Source of the DNA: Golubevia sp. BC0850
Lineage: Eukaryota > Basidiomycota > Exobasidiomycetes > Golubeviales > Golubeviaceae
Direction of reading: 5' to 3'
Assembly: GCA_012976225.1 (NCBI GenBank)
Contig: JAAVVG010000021.1
Span: 248,001 to 312,000 of the forward strand
DNA: 64,000 nt
The notes under the pieces are model-generated. The model did not search any database. It was not told where the DNA came from and saw only the letters and a program-made list of their open reading frames with translations. The position numbers were made by a program, and so were the translations under genes. This document shows, in pieces, positions 22,108 to 33,448 of this stretch. The number at the start of each line of letters is the position of its first letter. The stretch's first letter is position 1.

Positions 22108-22701
22108 TCGTTTTCCGGGCTACAAAACTCGAATTTTTGACATCTCAGCTTTGAATGGTTCCTTTCTTCTCTTTCTGTTTCTCTCTTTTCCCGTTTCTCC
22201 AACTTAGAAGAACATCATCTACTATCCCTCGTCACGTTAAATTCTCATCCATCTCTCTTTCTCAAAGAACATCCAATCGCAAAGAAACTGTCCTCACTCC
22301 TTTTCTTTTGTCTTTTCTTTTGTTTACACTATCCACCCCTGTTCAAACGGTTCTCTCTTGAAAGTTACCTCTCTAATTACCAAAAAATAGAGTTGAAATC
22401 AAACCGCTTTTCTGTATAACTAAAACACTCCAACACAAATTCTGAAATGATCGATCACGAAAGGATATCTTTGAATGAATGAATGAATTAATGAAGACCT
22501 TTATTCGAGAAAGATGGATGAAAGAACATCTTTCATCGAGAAAGAGGAGTAAATGAAGAAGACCTTTCTTCGAGAAAGAAGAACATGGAAAATCCGGGTG
22601 TACGGTGATTGATGTTGATATTTGAAACAGCGAGCCTTATTCAAAGGTGGAGAGAAGTCTTGCCTTCCTTTCCATCCTACATCTACATCCCATCTCCAAC
22701 A
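22108..22701. other. Intergenic: AKR 3' flank and GST promoter
   Basis: The left part is pyrimidine-rich 3' flank. The right part carries heat-shock-like elements (listed separately). No gene seen. Confidence 0.6.
22504..22583. promoter_or_regulatory. Heat-shock-element-like repeats upstream of the GST gene
   Basis: TTCGAGAA (an exact TTCnnGAA unit) occurs at 22504-22511 and again at 22569-22576, the second followed by AGAAGAAC. A near copy (ATCGAGAAAG) lies between. They sit about 195 and 130 bp upstream of the GST ATG. TTCnnGAA is the core unit bound by Hsf1 trimers; role inferred. Confidence 0.45.
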
Positions 22702-23692
22702 ATGTCTACTATCACTATTCATCATTTAGAAGCGTCAAGGTCTCAGAGAGTCCTTTGGCTAATGGAGCATCTCTCCATCCCGTATTCAATCAAGCTCCAC
22801 AAACGAAGCCCTCAGACCAAGCTGAATGAAGGTTCATTGGGTGAAGTACACCCACTTAAGAGATCTCCGGTCCTGGTAGACTCAAAAGGGGGTCAAGAAA
22901 TTACTGTTCCAGAGACAGGTGCCATCTGTGAGTTGGATTCGAAAGGGTGGAGGGGCGGCCAAATGGAGCGAACATCACTCGAGCTCGACACTAACCTTGC
23001 CTTCTCTTCCAACAGTTCAGTATATTATGGAGACCCACCAAGACAAACTTCCAAAGTGGGAGGCCCAAGCTAAAGCCGACGTCCTCTTCTGGATGCACTT
23101 CGCAGAAGCTTCACTTATGCGTGAGTTGTTCCTTCTCTACTCGCCCAGAAGAACCTTTGCTGAATCTGAAGTTCTTCTCATATCTTTTGGCGGTCATTAC
23201 CAGTTCACCTCATCCCAATGTTCTACGCCATCAAAGGTGGAATTCTAACTGAAGACGGAACATCTGCCTATGAAGCCGCCTTGGCGCGAGGTCTCAAAGC
23301 AGACTTGGACTTCATTGAATTGAGACTTTCAGAAAACAGCGGAAAGAGCTTAATGAAAGACGGCTTTGGAGTAGCTGATGTGAGTAGAGAAGTATGTGAC
23401 AGACTTTCTCCTTTTACTGAAACATTTGATCCCTCCACCTTCCATTTCTTCCCTTTCAAAGATCATGCAATCTTTCCCACTTCTCATGGCTCAACGCTTG
23501 ATTCCAGCCAGAAGCGAGGCCTGGCGCAAGAATACTGGTCTTTCCATTGGACCTCTCACTGATGCTTGGTTAGAGAATTTGAAGCAGGACAGCAACTTCA
23601 AGAAAGCTTCAGAAATCGAACTTGAAGGTGCTAGTGAAGAGGTCAAGAAAAGCGGTGATTACATCGCTGGTATGTTTGGGGTCAAGAAATGA
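22702..23692 (+). CDS. Glutathione S-transferase (Gtt1-like)
   Basis: Conjugates glutathione to electrophiles, or acts as a peroxidase; cytosolic or ER-associated. Exons 22702-22927, 23016-23120, 23204-23379, 23462-23692 give 245 residues, typical for the family. The N-terminal thioredoxin fold starts ITIHHLEASRSQRVLWLMEH. The glutathione gamma-glutamyl-binding motif is VPETGAI (E71, T72). The helical C-terminal domain includes WMHFAEASLM and the DGFGVADIMQSFPL segment, the usual N-capping Asp region. Intron phases are consistent. It lies 0.6 kb downstream of an aldo/keto reductase in the same orientation, and its upstream region has heat-shock-like repeats. Both point to a stress or detoxification role, but substrate specificity cannot be read. 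Confidence 0.9.
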
Positions 23693-24069
23693 AGGGGAAG
23701 AGGGAATGATGGCGGCTCGCATCTTTGAGACGTTAAGAAAGGGCGGTCAGATTCGTCTGCTTTACCTTGAGAGCAAGCATCTAATTGACTGTCTAAACTA
23801 TGAATTTCCCTCAGTGTATCTTCATAAATGTAACAAGTACCTCTGTTTCTTCGAACTAGCCCCTGGCTCGTCTCTTCGTGATTTGTGAGACGCCTCCTAT
23901 GTTATAGAGAGAGAGAGGAAAAAATGAATCCCACTTTATCCCTTTCTTGTACAGGTGGGTTGAAAATTGACGGATCGCTGGGAAGCCTTTTTGCCGAGCG
24001 TGGACAGTCGTCCTCATCGCGGTTCGCGAGCAGCGATCTTTTCTTCCTCGTTCAAAACCATCTAATAAT
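23693..24069. other. Intergenic between the GST and the F-box-like locus
   Basis: GST 3' flank and the presumed promoter of the next locus. Nothing distinctive. Confidence 0.5.
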
Positions 24070-25483
24070 ATGGGTCAAGATCTGAGTAGTACGGGTCAAG
24101 AAGAGAAAGAAGCTACTAGCAAGGCTAGTGTTAATACCACTCCTCAAGATGTCATCCAAAGAATCGCAGAGGAGATAAGTGAATGGGAAAAGTACGGACC
24201 AATTAACTTTTCCGAGAGCCAAGAGGTGAAAGCAAGGATGTGAGTGCTTCTTAGGCCAAAGGTAGGATATGGAGCTCGACTGACTGACTGTCTAATCCAT
24301 TCCTTTGGTTACAGGCTGAGGAAATCGAGCTTTCGAGCTGTGGCTTTGAGTAGCAAGTCAGCCCATGCTCTCTGGACTCCTTTCCTTCTTCAAGACTTCA
24401 GCTCCACCTTTCGCGGTCTCGCACGCCTCTACCATCTCTTCAAAAGAGATCCCGAATACGGAAGGTTTATCAAGACTCTTCGTCCCATCGATCCGCCCAG
24501 GAGGAAACGTGCAAGAATAGATAAAGAGGAAGAGTAGAACTTCATTCAAGCCTCCCTGGATCTCGTCAAAGCTGGAGAACAAATCGATTCAGACATACAT
24601 CCTTTCAGATTGGTGTCTTTAATTCTATCAAAGACAACCAATCTCCAAACTCTTTACCTGATGGACGGAAGCGGACCTGTCGGACAGAAGCTCAACGGAA
24701 AGACAGTACCTTTCAAATTCTGGGGCCAATCTCTCAAGACCCTCGTCATAGGACAAATGCAAGATCCAGATCCAATGTTCAGAGCAAAAAACGTGGCTTG
24801 AATCTTAATTTTCTCTCCTCAACTTCATCAGGCCTCCTTATGCCTCCTTCGATTCCGGATGCTTCAAGTATCTTACAGACCACAGAGAGGCGCTTCAAGG
24901 AAAGTCAAAGGTCAAGATGCTAGCGATGAATCTGTCCTTCACTTGTCAAGAGTCGAATCGTTCAACTTGGTGGACTACTAGTAATTCTAATGGTTGGAAG
25001 GGAGGAAATAAGAAGACGTAAGCGGTCTGGAGATTTCTTGAGATTACTAATCAACTGGAATTATTTGAAGTTACTAATGCCCAAATAGGGACTCCCTATG
25101 GAGGAAATCAGACTCAGTTCTTAATCCACAGTCTCAACGGTCTTGTTGAGAGTCCCAGTTCTTCCTCCTGCCTTTCACTCAAGCGCCTTCGCGTAAATCA
25201 ATGCAACATGGATCCAGATTTCGAGGACACTGTAGATCTCACGCCTTTTCAAAACTTAAAGACTTTGAGTTTACGTCTATCAGAGCTACAGTACTTGCAG
25301 ATGAATCAATTTGTGCTGCCTTCAAGTCTAGAAGTTCTTCAATTGTCCTATTATTGTTATGACGAGGGGCAAACAAGAGAGTCAGATTTCTTGGAAGAAA
25401 AGTTCTTATGCACTATCTTGGAGGAAAGAAAGTCAAAAGCGAAGGAAACAGATCATGATTCGGAAAGTCTAAATTTTCTTTAG
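24070..25483 (+). pseudogene. F-box/LRR-like gene, probably broken
   Basis: The N-terminal part reads MGQDLSSTGQ..., with exons 24070-24239 and 24315 onward joined by a normal GTGAGT...ACAG intron. The joined segment (VKARMLRKSSFRAVALSSKSAHALWTP split over the intron) has the F-box-like pattern 'L-x-x-S-F-R-x-V-x-x-x-x-x-x-L-W-T-P'. The frame hits TAG at 24535-24537. The same frame then continues for ~87 codons with leucine-rich-repeat-like sequence (TTNLQTLYLMDG, LKTLVIGQM) to a second stop at 24799. Further coding-like pieces follow: ~24830-25017, then after a plausible intron 25132-25483 (NLKTLSLRLSEL, SLEVLQLSYY). No set of normal introns I tried removes the TAG. F-box proteins recruit substrates to SCF ubiquitin ligases. 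It could be a decayed gene or one with an unusual exon structure. Confidence 0.5.
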
Positions 25484-25527
25484 AGGATGCGAACAAGACA
25501 TGATACAAAATGGCAACAAGAGACCCC

Positions 25528-27109
25528 CTACTTCTTCTTTTGAGATTGCTCTCTCTCTTTCTTGAACTTCTCAACCCATTTCGTATCCTCCTCTCCTTTT
25601 GGCAAAACGACCAGAGAAATTAAACCATCTTTCATAACGATTCCGTCTCTAGTGTCTAATTTCCCAGGGATCTCAGGCTCTTTGGCACCTTGATCGATAA
25701 TCTCTCTTAGAGTCAATTTCCTTCCGATCCTCAAAAGTCTTTTCTTATGAGTTGTAGCATAAACCACCAGGTTCTTGGAGCAGTAATCACCTTTCTGATC
25801 CCAAGGAATAGGACAAGACGATCCAGGAGAGGTAGAAGGAAACATGTTGTCCAGATGATCACCTATCGACGTGTCTTCGTGGAAATGAGAGATTAAATCT
25901 GATTGAGCATGTTGTGGGTAGAGTAGGAAGACTGGAAAGATTAAGGGCGTTCGAACATGATCTGGGGCCACCCAATTTGTTGCGGTTAGAGGAAGCGTGG
26001 AGGAAGAGGCGGCTGGAATCGAATCTGGATCGAAATGAACTGGATTCGGATTGTCGGGTGGTCGGGAAGAAACTTCCAACCAGAGTCCTCGAGACTATAT
26101 AGAATAGATAGACGGATAAAGAGGCCAGTCAGTCAGATTGTAAGGCTCGATAAACTTTCTCTTTTTAGAACTCACGAGTAAAGCTCTTTGAACGGAGAGA
26201 GTTCCTTCCTTCCTTCTTCTCTCTCTTTCAGTCTTGATTGTTTCTACTCTTTTCACCTCAATTTCACGTTCCACGATCTTCTGTCTGAGTTTCTTTACCT
26301 CAGCATTCTTCTCGTCCAAGAGAAGAGCATGATCGCAGCAATCTAGAGCCTCAGTTGTCTTGTTGATAGCCAGAAGAGCCTTAGCACCTCTGAAAAAAGC
26401 CTTCACTGATTTGGGATTGGATTTGAGGACCGAAGAGGTATCCCTTAAAGCTTGACCGTAGTTTTCTGATTGGGAGAGCAATGAGTGAAGGTCAAAAGGC
26501 CTGCGAGCTGGAGTTCCTTCTTGAAAACAACTCACCAAGTTCCAGATGACAAGCAGCTCTATTCAAATGCAAGGATTCCAGAAGTGTCAGATCTTTTGGA
26601 TGAACCTCGATTCCCTGAGAGTAGAATCCTTTGGCTTCAGCGTATCTCTTTCCGACGTAGTATTCGTTCCCATGGTTCTTGAAGTTCGTTGCTACCTCTT
26701 GATGGTCAAGATAAATGTTGGGAAAGACATGTAGCTCAAATCAGATGTGAACAAAGGAACTCCTCTTTTGCAGGGGCGAGAACTGACCATCTGGAGTTCC
26801 ATCAAAAGTCAAACTTTTCAAAGCATTCAAAGCAGCTTGACTTTCGCTGTCTTCATCTTCGTCTTCTCCAGGCAAATCTTTCATGAAGAGAGGAACATCA
26901 TCCAAGCTTTTGAGGTGCTCCTCGATTGATAGCTTCTCGCCTGTTGAGCCGGGTCCAGTCGCAGGTCGGCGGACAGGGAAAGGTATCTCTGCGTCTTCAG
27001 TGATTTCTTCCTGTAAAACGTAGATGCGAACAAGGATGAGTTTTAGTCAGACAATCTCGAGCTGTCAAGAGTCACACTCGCCAGCGTTTGAACTTACGAT
27101 CTTTCCCAT
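25528..27109 (-). CDS. CNS1: TPR co-chaperone of Hsp90/Hsp70 (Cns1/TTC4)
   Basis: Cytosolic/nuclear co-chaperone, essential in yeast, that binds the EEVD tails of Hsp90/Hsp70. Exons (5' to 3'): 27109-27098, 27010-26788, 26697-26536, 26465-26176, 26094-25528, giving 417 residues with consistent phases. The acidic N terminus holds IEEHLKSLDDVPLFMKDLP, then FDGTPDEVATNFKNHGNEYY, the signature entry to the TPR domain. Carboxylate-clamp residues are visible at K85, N89, N124, K154 and R158. The basic linker helix after the TPRs (~residues 195-225) is present. The C-terminal 'wheel' domain includes FPVFLLYPQHAQSDLI, WDQKGDYCSKNLVVY and LLRIGRKLTLREII. The first exon codes only MGKI. Its 3' end is convergent with the F-box-like locus, 45 bp away. 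Confidence 0.93.
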
Positions 27110-28004
27110 CTTTGGTTGGTTGTCAAAATTTTCTTCCTGAAATTCTGCGCTCCAGCAGATCAGACATAGCCACGTGGTGAACCCTTCTTCCTTCCTCCCC
27201 CCTCTCTTTTTTTTCGCAGAATTCTTTCCATTTTCTTTACTTTAGGGCAAGACCATATCTCTTACGATATGACGATCAGGTGAGAACCTCAGACTACATT
27301 CTTCCTTCGCCCGCTCCGCGAGGGGCACTGCTGGTCTCAGCCTGTCTCAATCTGAAATTTCGGCATCAGAATAGAATTGATCAGACGATGAAAGGGCTTA
27401 TTGGGATACTGCCACTTTGAATTTAAATCTTCGGCCCACACTAGTCGGCACCAACGCTCCCATCCCATCTCCAACTTTCACAAAAGGAAAGGGGAACAGC
27501 GATGGAAAATCTGTTGGAAATGGATCGGTCAAAAGCTACTCGAGCTCTTTTACGTTTTTGACTTCAATCTATTCCCTTTTGATCTTTCTTCTGACCATGT
27601 AGTCTCACTTCTTTCAACCTACTCCCGCCGTCAAGTTGCTTTCTTGAACTATCTTCCCCCTTTTTCGTTGTTGAACGACTCTGATGTTCTTTTCCTGCCT
27701 TTGTTCCTTCTCCCTATGACACTGAACCGACTTTAAATGACCCAAGCTCGAATCCATGAAGAGTGCGATTCTCCTTGTCTGAGATTTACTTTGAGAATTG
27801 AGGTTGAAGCTACAAGTACATGATAACAGAGGGTAAAGACTTTGTGAAGGAAGAAAGGGAAGTAAAGGAAGTAGCAAAAATAGAGAGAAAAAAGGGAAGA
27901 AAAGCAAAAAAGTGAAAAGAGGGGAGGTGACTTAGTCTGGCTTCCAGCCTCTCCCGGTGAGGTTTACAACCCAAAACAAAGGTGACGACCAGCAGCATTG
28001 AGAC
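27110..28004. other. Intergenic between CNS1 and SIZ1
   Basis: CNS1 promoter side and SIZ1 3' flank. A 61-codon open stretch at 27417-27602 (+) has a polar part and a hydrophobic end but no ATG start or signal-peptide exon, so it is not called. Confidence 0.5.
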
Positions 28005-31000
28005 CTAGAACTTTCCCAACAGCACCCTAGCCAACTCTCCGTCATTCTCAAACAACTCTGTTCTAGTGTAGCCTTGAAGAGAAGGAGTAGTGCAATCGAC
28101 CTCTAAGCCATCATTGAGAGTGATGATCTGACTTGGCTCATCCTCCAATCCCGCCGCTCCTGTACCATCGACCTCCCCACTCCCATTTCCATTCTCAGCT
28201 CCATTTTCATTTTCGTTTTCATTTCCACTCCCACTTCCCTGACCTCCAGCTCCAACAGCTGGGGATCCACGTGCTGCTGATCCCGTAGAAACATTTGCAG
28301 CAGCATCGCTTCCATTCGATCCGTGCCCATCACTTGCGACTGCAGCTGCAGGACTTGCGTCTGTTCCTGTTCCAACTGATATCGAACCATTTCCATTTGG
28401 TAGACCTTCACTTCTAGGAGTTGAGACCGCGCTTGAAGCAGTGAAGACTCTGTTTGCAGCAGCAGCTGCAGTAGCAGCTGAAGAGCCAGAGGGGTCTTGA
28501 CTACGAACATTTGCACTCGAAGAAGCCACTCTCGGACGTTTGGCGCTAGGTCGAATAGGTTGATCTTCGTCCGAGTCGCTATCCAAAGTCAAATCAATGA
28601 CTCCAGTAGAAGCGACTGGAGGTCTATAAGATTTGTTGACTCCATTTGCATCTCTCTTTGGAGCGGAAGAAGTAGCACCCGATCTTGGTTTGGCAGGAGG
28701 AGAAGGGGTATCGTCGATGAATTGAACAGCTTCTTTCCCTTTTCCTTTGGATCCACTGTTGGAAGGTTTGACTTTTTGATCTTCATCGTCTGAGTCATCG
28801 ATGGCTACCGATGCTACTTGCTTTGAGGCTAGAGGTACTCCAGTTGAAGTGTATTTCCCATCGGATGAATGCCAACTTCCATCAGGTTCGACGACTACTG
28901 AGTCTTGAGTATCAGGTACCTTAGACAAGATGTCGTCGACATATCTGTAGAGATAGAGATAGAGGAGAGTTAGAGTGGGTGGAAAGGTTTCGAAGAAGGC
29001 TCGACTTCTATTACTTACCCATCGAGAATGATCTGCTCTGGAGCTAGGACCGAATTACAAATCGGACAGATCCAAGTCGGTGATTGTTCGTTCAGCTGAA
29101 AGAAACTACCAGCGTCGAAGCACTGAGTGTGGTTGCATTGAGAAGAGCGACAAGGAGCTGTCATACGCATGTATGTCAACTGAAGGAGAGAAGGAACAGG
29201 GTCGAGAGAGAGTCAGACAGCAGCTCACTCTCAAGGGCAAAATCAGATGTCCGGCTTTCGAAGAGAGAACGAGCAGTTTAAAACACTCACTGGGCATCTC
29301 AAGTTCAGTGTAGAAGAACCCGCTACGATATCATCGTCCGCCAGCGCTTTCCTCTCTGTTTTCGAAGAAGGGGATTGATCAGTCTGGGATCTTTCTTGAG
29401 CTTCAAAAATCAACTCTGTTCACATTTCGAAACATAACTCACTTCCAGCCGAGACCTCCTCTTTCGTTTTGAACCTCGTCGTACGAATTCGAGTTGCAAG
29501 GATTTCCGGACTAGTTATGGTGCAAAGAGCAGCATGAACAGCGTACCTCTGATAGAATCAAAAGTAAAGGAGGAAAAGCGAAAGAATAAGCGCTCTCGAA
29601 ATCAAAGCTCAGCCGAAAGAACTGAAGAGGACGAATGCTTCACTCCATGGAAACTCACCGAACTAGCTCCAGTATAAATCAGTTCCACCTTGTTAACCAC
29701 TCCATTCATAACGTTGAACTTTCCATCCTTGTTCAAATTTGGAGGAGAAACCTTAGCAGGAGATTTTTTAGTACCTTTCAGATTGATAGGAAGCAAATTA
29801 GAATTGACTTTGATTTCACAACCCAATGGGAACTCGACTGTTGCTGTCAACTTTCCTCCATTGTAAGTTGAGTTGTCATAGGCTTGTTGTTTGGTACAGA
29901 AGAGTCTGACTTCGATTCTAGGAGCTGAAGGACTGTAGAGAGAGGAGCAGAAAGGGCAAAGAGGTTAGGACGAAATCGAGAGTCTTCGAGAGACTTGTAG
30001 ATTTACTACAATTGCGATCGAAGAGATCAGATGACTTTTGAACTTACTCTGATGAACTTGCTTGAAGCATTGCAACTTGAGGTGCAGTCAAAGTGACTCC
30101 TAACATCATGGTTTTCTTCTCGCTTCCATAATTCTCTAGAGATTCGATCATGAAGGGAGACGAGAGAAGGAAGATGTCAGCTTCATGGAACTTCATAGTC
30201 CCAAAGAGTTAAATCCTTTCGATCCCACCTTCCTCCTCTGAGAACCGCTGAAAGAGATCGAGAAAGATTAGACTCAAATCTCTAAGACTAACCTACTAAA
30301 GTGATAGGTTTTCCAACAAACTCCTTGATAGACCAGAAAGGTGAAGCCTTGAAAGCCGGAGGTCCACGCGCAGATGGACCAGCTATAACAAGATAAGTCG
30401 AAGTTTCAGAAGGTGAGAAATTGGAATGGAGGGAGAGAGAAAGAGGTCAGCACTTCGACACCCCTTAAACTTCCTTCAGACTAATCCAAAAAGTACCCAA
30501 AGGTTCAGACCATTACTTCAGAACTCACAAGTTGATCCATAGCCATAAGACGGTCGAGGTACAGGTTGCAATGCAGATCCACCAACTCCTCCTCCTCCTT
30601 GCCATCTGCCGTTAATCATGCCTGCAGGTGGCAATCCAGCTGGAGGTCTATACCCTGACCCAGAAGCGCTATTTGAACCAGATAATCCCAGACGAATTCA
30701 GAAAGAAAAGGGAAGAAGGTGCTTTGATGAGATTGCTGAATATCTCAAGAGATCTTTGCTTGTTTTCCCTCATTGTCCCAATCTCTACTGTCCTCTTCCT
30801 CTGCTCTTCAATCCTCAGAATCATGAGAAGTACTCACGAAGCATAGCTTCCATAACCTCCAGGAAGAGCTGCTCCAGTTTCAACTCCAACATAAGCAGGT
30901 TTACGGATAGCAGGGCCACCAGAAACACCAGGAGTTGAACTGTATATTGCAGGAGTTGAGTTGTACGTCTGTGCGGACTTCCACAAAGCAAAATTTGGAC

Positions 31001-31341
31001 TCCTGAGCATGAGGTTTTCAGGAGTGTTACCAAAGATGTAATGTCTCAAATGGTAATACCTTGATTCATCTGGATAAACATCAGCGAGATACAAGGCGGA
31101 GATCAATTTGGATAATTGCTCTGCCTTTTTTCCAGCCGCTCTGAGATTGATTCCATGAACTTGATTGTAGGATTTGAGAATTGAGTTCAATGGAGCAAGA
31201 TTCAAACGAGTTAAGAGGTAGTGAAGTTCCTGGAGAAGAGAGAGTGAGAGGACGTTAAGGTTGATTAGGATGGGCTCCAGATGGAGATAGAGAGAGTAGA
31301 CTTACTTCGCAATCTGCATGTTTGTTTGAAGATGTTGACAT
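28005..31341 (-). CDS. SIZ1: SUMO E3 ligase, Siz/PIAS family
   Basis: Transfers SUMO from Ubc9 to nuclear and septin substrates. Ten exons (5' to 3'): 31341-31306, 31229-30838, 30668-30529, 30382-30293, 30135-30048, 29932-29659, 29548-29443, 29355-29291, 29179-29019, 28944-28005, giving 763 residues; all phases agree. An N-terminal SAP-type DNA-binding region (about residues 13-50, LHYLLTRLNLAPLNSILKSY) is followed by a PINIT domain (about 190-375, PPAFKASPFWSIKEF to VVNKVELIYTGASS). The SP-RING spans ~388-445, with ordered Cys/His (RCP...APCRSSQCNHTQCFD...WICPIC). A SUMO-interacting motif VIDLTLDSDSDED begins near residue 566. The tail is Ser/Ala/Gly/Asn-rich with a short EN/GN repeat. The intron 30837-30669 has several AG choices; I chose the one that keeps frame. 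Confidence 0.92.
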
Positions 31342-32196
31342 CTTTGATAAAATATTGTAGCAGAAGTAAGAGGGCGAAGTGAGGTTGAGGGGAATGAATC
31401 AAGTGTTTTGAGGATGATCGAGGGAAGGATTGAAGGTAACTTAACTCTCTCTCTTTTGCCTCTTCTTTACGGATTGAAGTTGATTTATGAGGATGAGGTG
31501 AGAAGGGAGTTAAAGAGATTTTAATCTCCCTTTTCTTCCTTACCACTTTTTGGATCCGAGATGGTGTTTGGGTAGAATAAGAAGTTGGATCAAGAGATCT
31601 CTATCTTCCAAGTTCACGCGACGTATAGGGGGTTCGAATAATCAAAATTCAGTTTTGAATCGCATTGACTACTCTACAGCATTGGTAGAATATCACTTTC
31701 TTCATTCACAGTTAAGAGAGAGCGAGGAGGCAAGCAGGAGGACAGAAGGTGGGGGGGGGGTGACTGCTGACTGAGAGGGGATGAACTTAGGCAATGATTG
31801 CTGCTTGATCTTTACCTTGCCCTTAAGCCACAGTTCAAAAGACAGCTTGAAGAGATGAATTATTCCAACGTCAAAGGTACCCAACTGTTGCACGAGTGCG
31901 AACGTCTTATAACAGTCCTTCCAATCCTTCCATCGCCTTCCTCTCTTCCCTCTCCCTGTCCTTTGTCTCACACAACTCAATACGCACTTGAAAAGTAGTT
32001 TCAACGACCAAATTTGATATTCCATTTTGATAAAGAGTAGAAAATGTAAGGATGCCAGGTGAGAACTCTTCGTTACAGATCCTTCAAAACCCCAATCTTT
32101 TCAGAAAGGGAAAATGAAAGGAAAAACAAGGTTCCCAAAGAGCATCCTAAGTTGATCTCAATCCTGCAAATGAGGACCTGAGAATATCCAGACCAT

Positions 32197-32629
32197 ATGG
32201 GAAATGATGAGAACAGAAATTTGAAGGTCCTAGATTTTGCGTTAAACTTTGTGAAGAGAAGAAGAAGAAAAAAGAGAAGAACTCGAAGTCATACGGGTAG
32301 AGTCGGCGTTGTATCGGTGGTTTGGAGCCATCAGCCACATAGCCATGTAGTACGCTCAAACTTTCAAAACGAGTTTGATTCTCCTGGAGGTAAGGTGGAG
32401 AGCGAAGTATTAGGGAACCCTCCAAATTGTGGTGAAGATTTGCAAATCGACACAGACATTTCTCAGAATCACAACTCTCTCAAGATAGATCCCATCTGAG
32501 CATTTTGAACCAAAGTCCAGATCGCAAGTCAACTGAAAGAGCCCCTGTCAAAGGTTCAAGTCCTATGGAGGATGGAGATCAAATTAGAACTCCAGTCAGA
32601 GGAAAATAAAGAATCAGCTGCTATTTAGC
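32197..32629 (+). pseudogene. Possible decayed coding stretch of unknown origin
   Basis: One frame reads a polar, coding-like sequence ending SQNHNSLKIDPI at the stop 32497-32499. A different frame just after it reads SPDRKSTERAPVKGSSPMED and TPVRGK, then a stop near 32628. The two pieces look like one disordered C terminus in two frames, but no intron joins them convincingly. No family is recognised. This may be a relic or a chance open stretch. Confidence 0.2.
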
Positions 32630-32719
32630 ATCATCTAGAATAGGCTTACACTCGACAGTCTTAGCTAGCATCATCCCTTAAAATCCAAAGTACTCTTCAT
32701 TCCCCTTCTTCGCCTTCTC

Positions 32720-33292
32720 TTGTCCGGTTCAATGTCTGTCTCACTTTATCTGAACTCGTCTCATGGTCAATCTGGTCTCTTCCCCGGGTGCTTCAGCCTC
32801 CTTTCGTTCTTGACTTACTTCAGATTCTCTGACAGCGACAGCACAAGTCTGAAGATATCGCAACGTCTCCTTCAACAAAGTTCGAAGAAGAGAATGTCCT
32901 TTTCCATTCTTCCGCTTTCATTCTTTGGAGCTGTAAGCTTTGTTCTCGAGAGACGAATCGAGTTCCAAATGCTCGCTGAGCGACCCCTCGACATAGTTTC
33001 GTCGACAACTAGATCGAACCGAATGCATCGTCTTTTGGGCTCCACTCTTCCACCTCTTTATCGTTTCTGCTGGGTATATTACTCAACATGGGGTTCTCAT
33101 CCTTTCTTCTTTGAGGAAGAAGGACTGACAGGTTTCTACGAGCCCCAGGATTGGGACGTCGACTTCCGACCCTTCTACTCACGACGCCTGCTTTCTTTCC
33201 AACAATACCTCTCACTGACACCAAATCTGAGACTGAATGAGTACAGGCACTATGTGTCGTTTTTGGCACCGCTTTCATCTTCACAGCTTTGA
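32720..33292 (+). CDS. Doubtful 190-codon open frame
   Basis: Open for 190 codons with an ATG, between SIZ1 and the Cys-rich gene. The composition (Ser, Phe, Leu, Arg-rich) is what CT-rich DNA gives by chance. No domain, signal peptide or convincing repeat is seen. It overlaps the region that would be the promoter of the Cys-rich gene. Probably not a gene. Confidence 0.15.
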   Translation: MSGSMSVSLYLNSSHGQSGLFPGCFSLLSFLTYFRFSDSDSTSLKISQRLLQQSSKKRMSFSILPLSFFGAVSFVLERRIEFQMLAERPLDIVSSTTRSNRMHRLLGSTLPPLYRFCWVYYSTWGSHPFFFEEEGLTGFYEPQDWDVDFRPFYSRRLLSFQQYLSLTPNLRLNEYRHYVSFLAPLSSSQL

Positions 33293-33305
33293 GTCGCAGG
33301 TCTTC

Positions 33306-33313
33306 TATATAAG
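33306..33313 (+). promoter_or_regulatory. TATA box upstream of the Cys-rich small gene
   Basis: TATATAAG lies 136 bp upstream of the ATG at 33449 and is followed by a CT-rich leader. TATA boxes of this quality are typical of strongly inducible fungal genes. Confidence 0.55.
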
Positions 33314-33448
33314 AACTGTGTTTCAAGGTCTCTTCCCTTCTTCCTCTCCGGCAAGTTTCCACTCCTTTCAGAAAGCCTCTGTAAGCACCTCAACCTCTTC
33401 TTAAAGGTCTCGAACTTACACTTCAACTCCAACCTTGCTTACACAAGT

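Larger units (their letters stand above)
31342..33448. other. Long intergenic region between SIZ1 (-) and the Cys-rich gene (+)
   Basis: SIZ1 promoter on the left; promoter of the Cys-rich gene on the right. In between, a coding-like but interrupted stretch at 32197-32629 (listed separately) and a 190-codon open frame at 32720-33292 without recognisable motifs. Confidence 0.5.

Noticed and set aside
24509-24608. Possible intron that would remove the TAG from the F-box-like gene
   Set aside because: The donor and acceptor exist, but joining them puts the downstream leucine-rich part out of frame.
27417-27602. 61-codon open stretch with a hydrophobic end, like a small GPI-type protein
   Set aside because: No ATG at its start, no signal-peptide exon with suitable splice sites, and no match to a family.
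31625-31645. GGTTCGAAT, a second B-box-like word
   Set aside because: The flanking sequence does not fold as a cloverleaf, and the word is incomplete.
32540-32570. GGTTCAAGTCC, which resembles a tRNA B box
   Set aside because: No matching A box, acceptor stem or anticodon arm can be drawn upstream.
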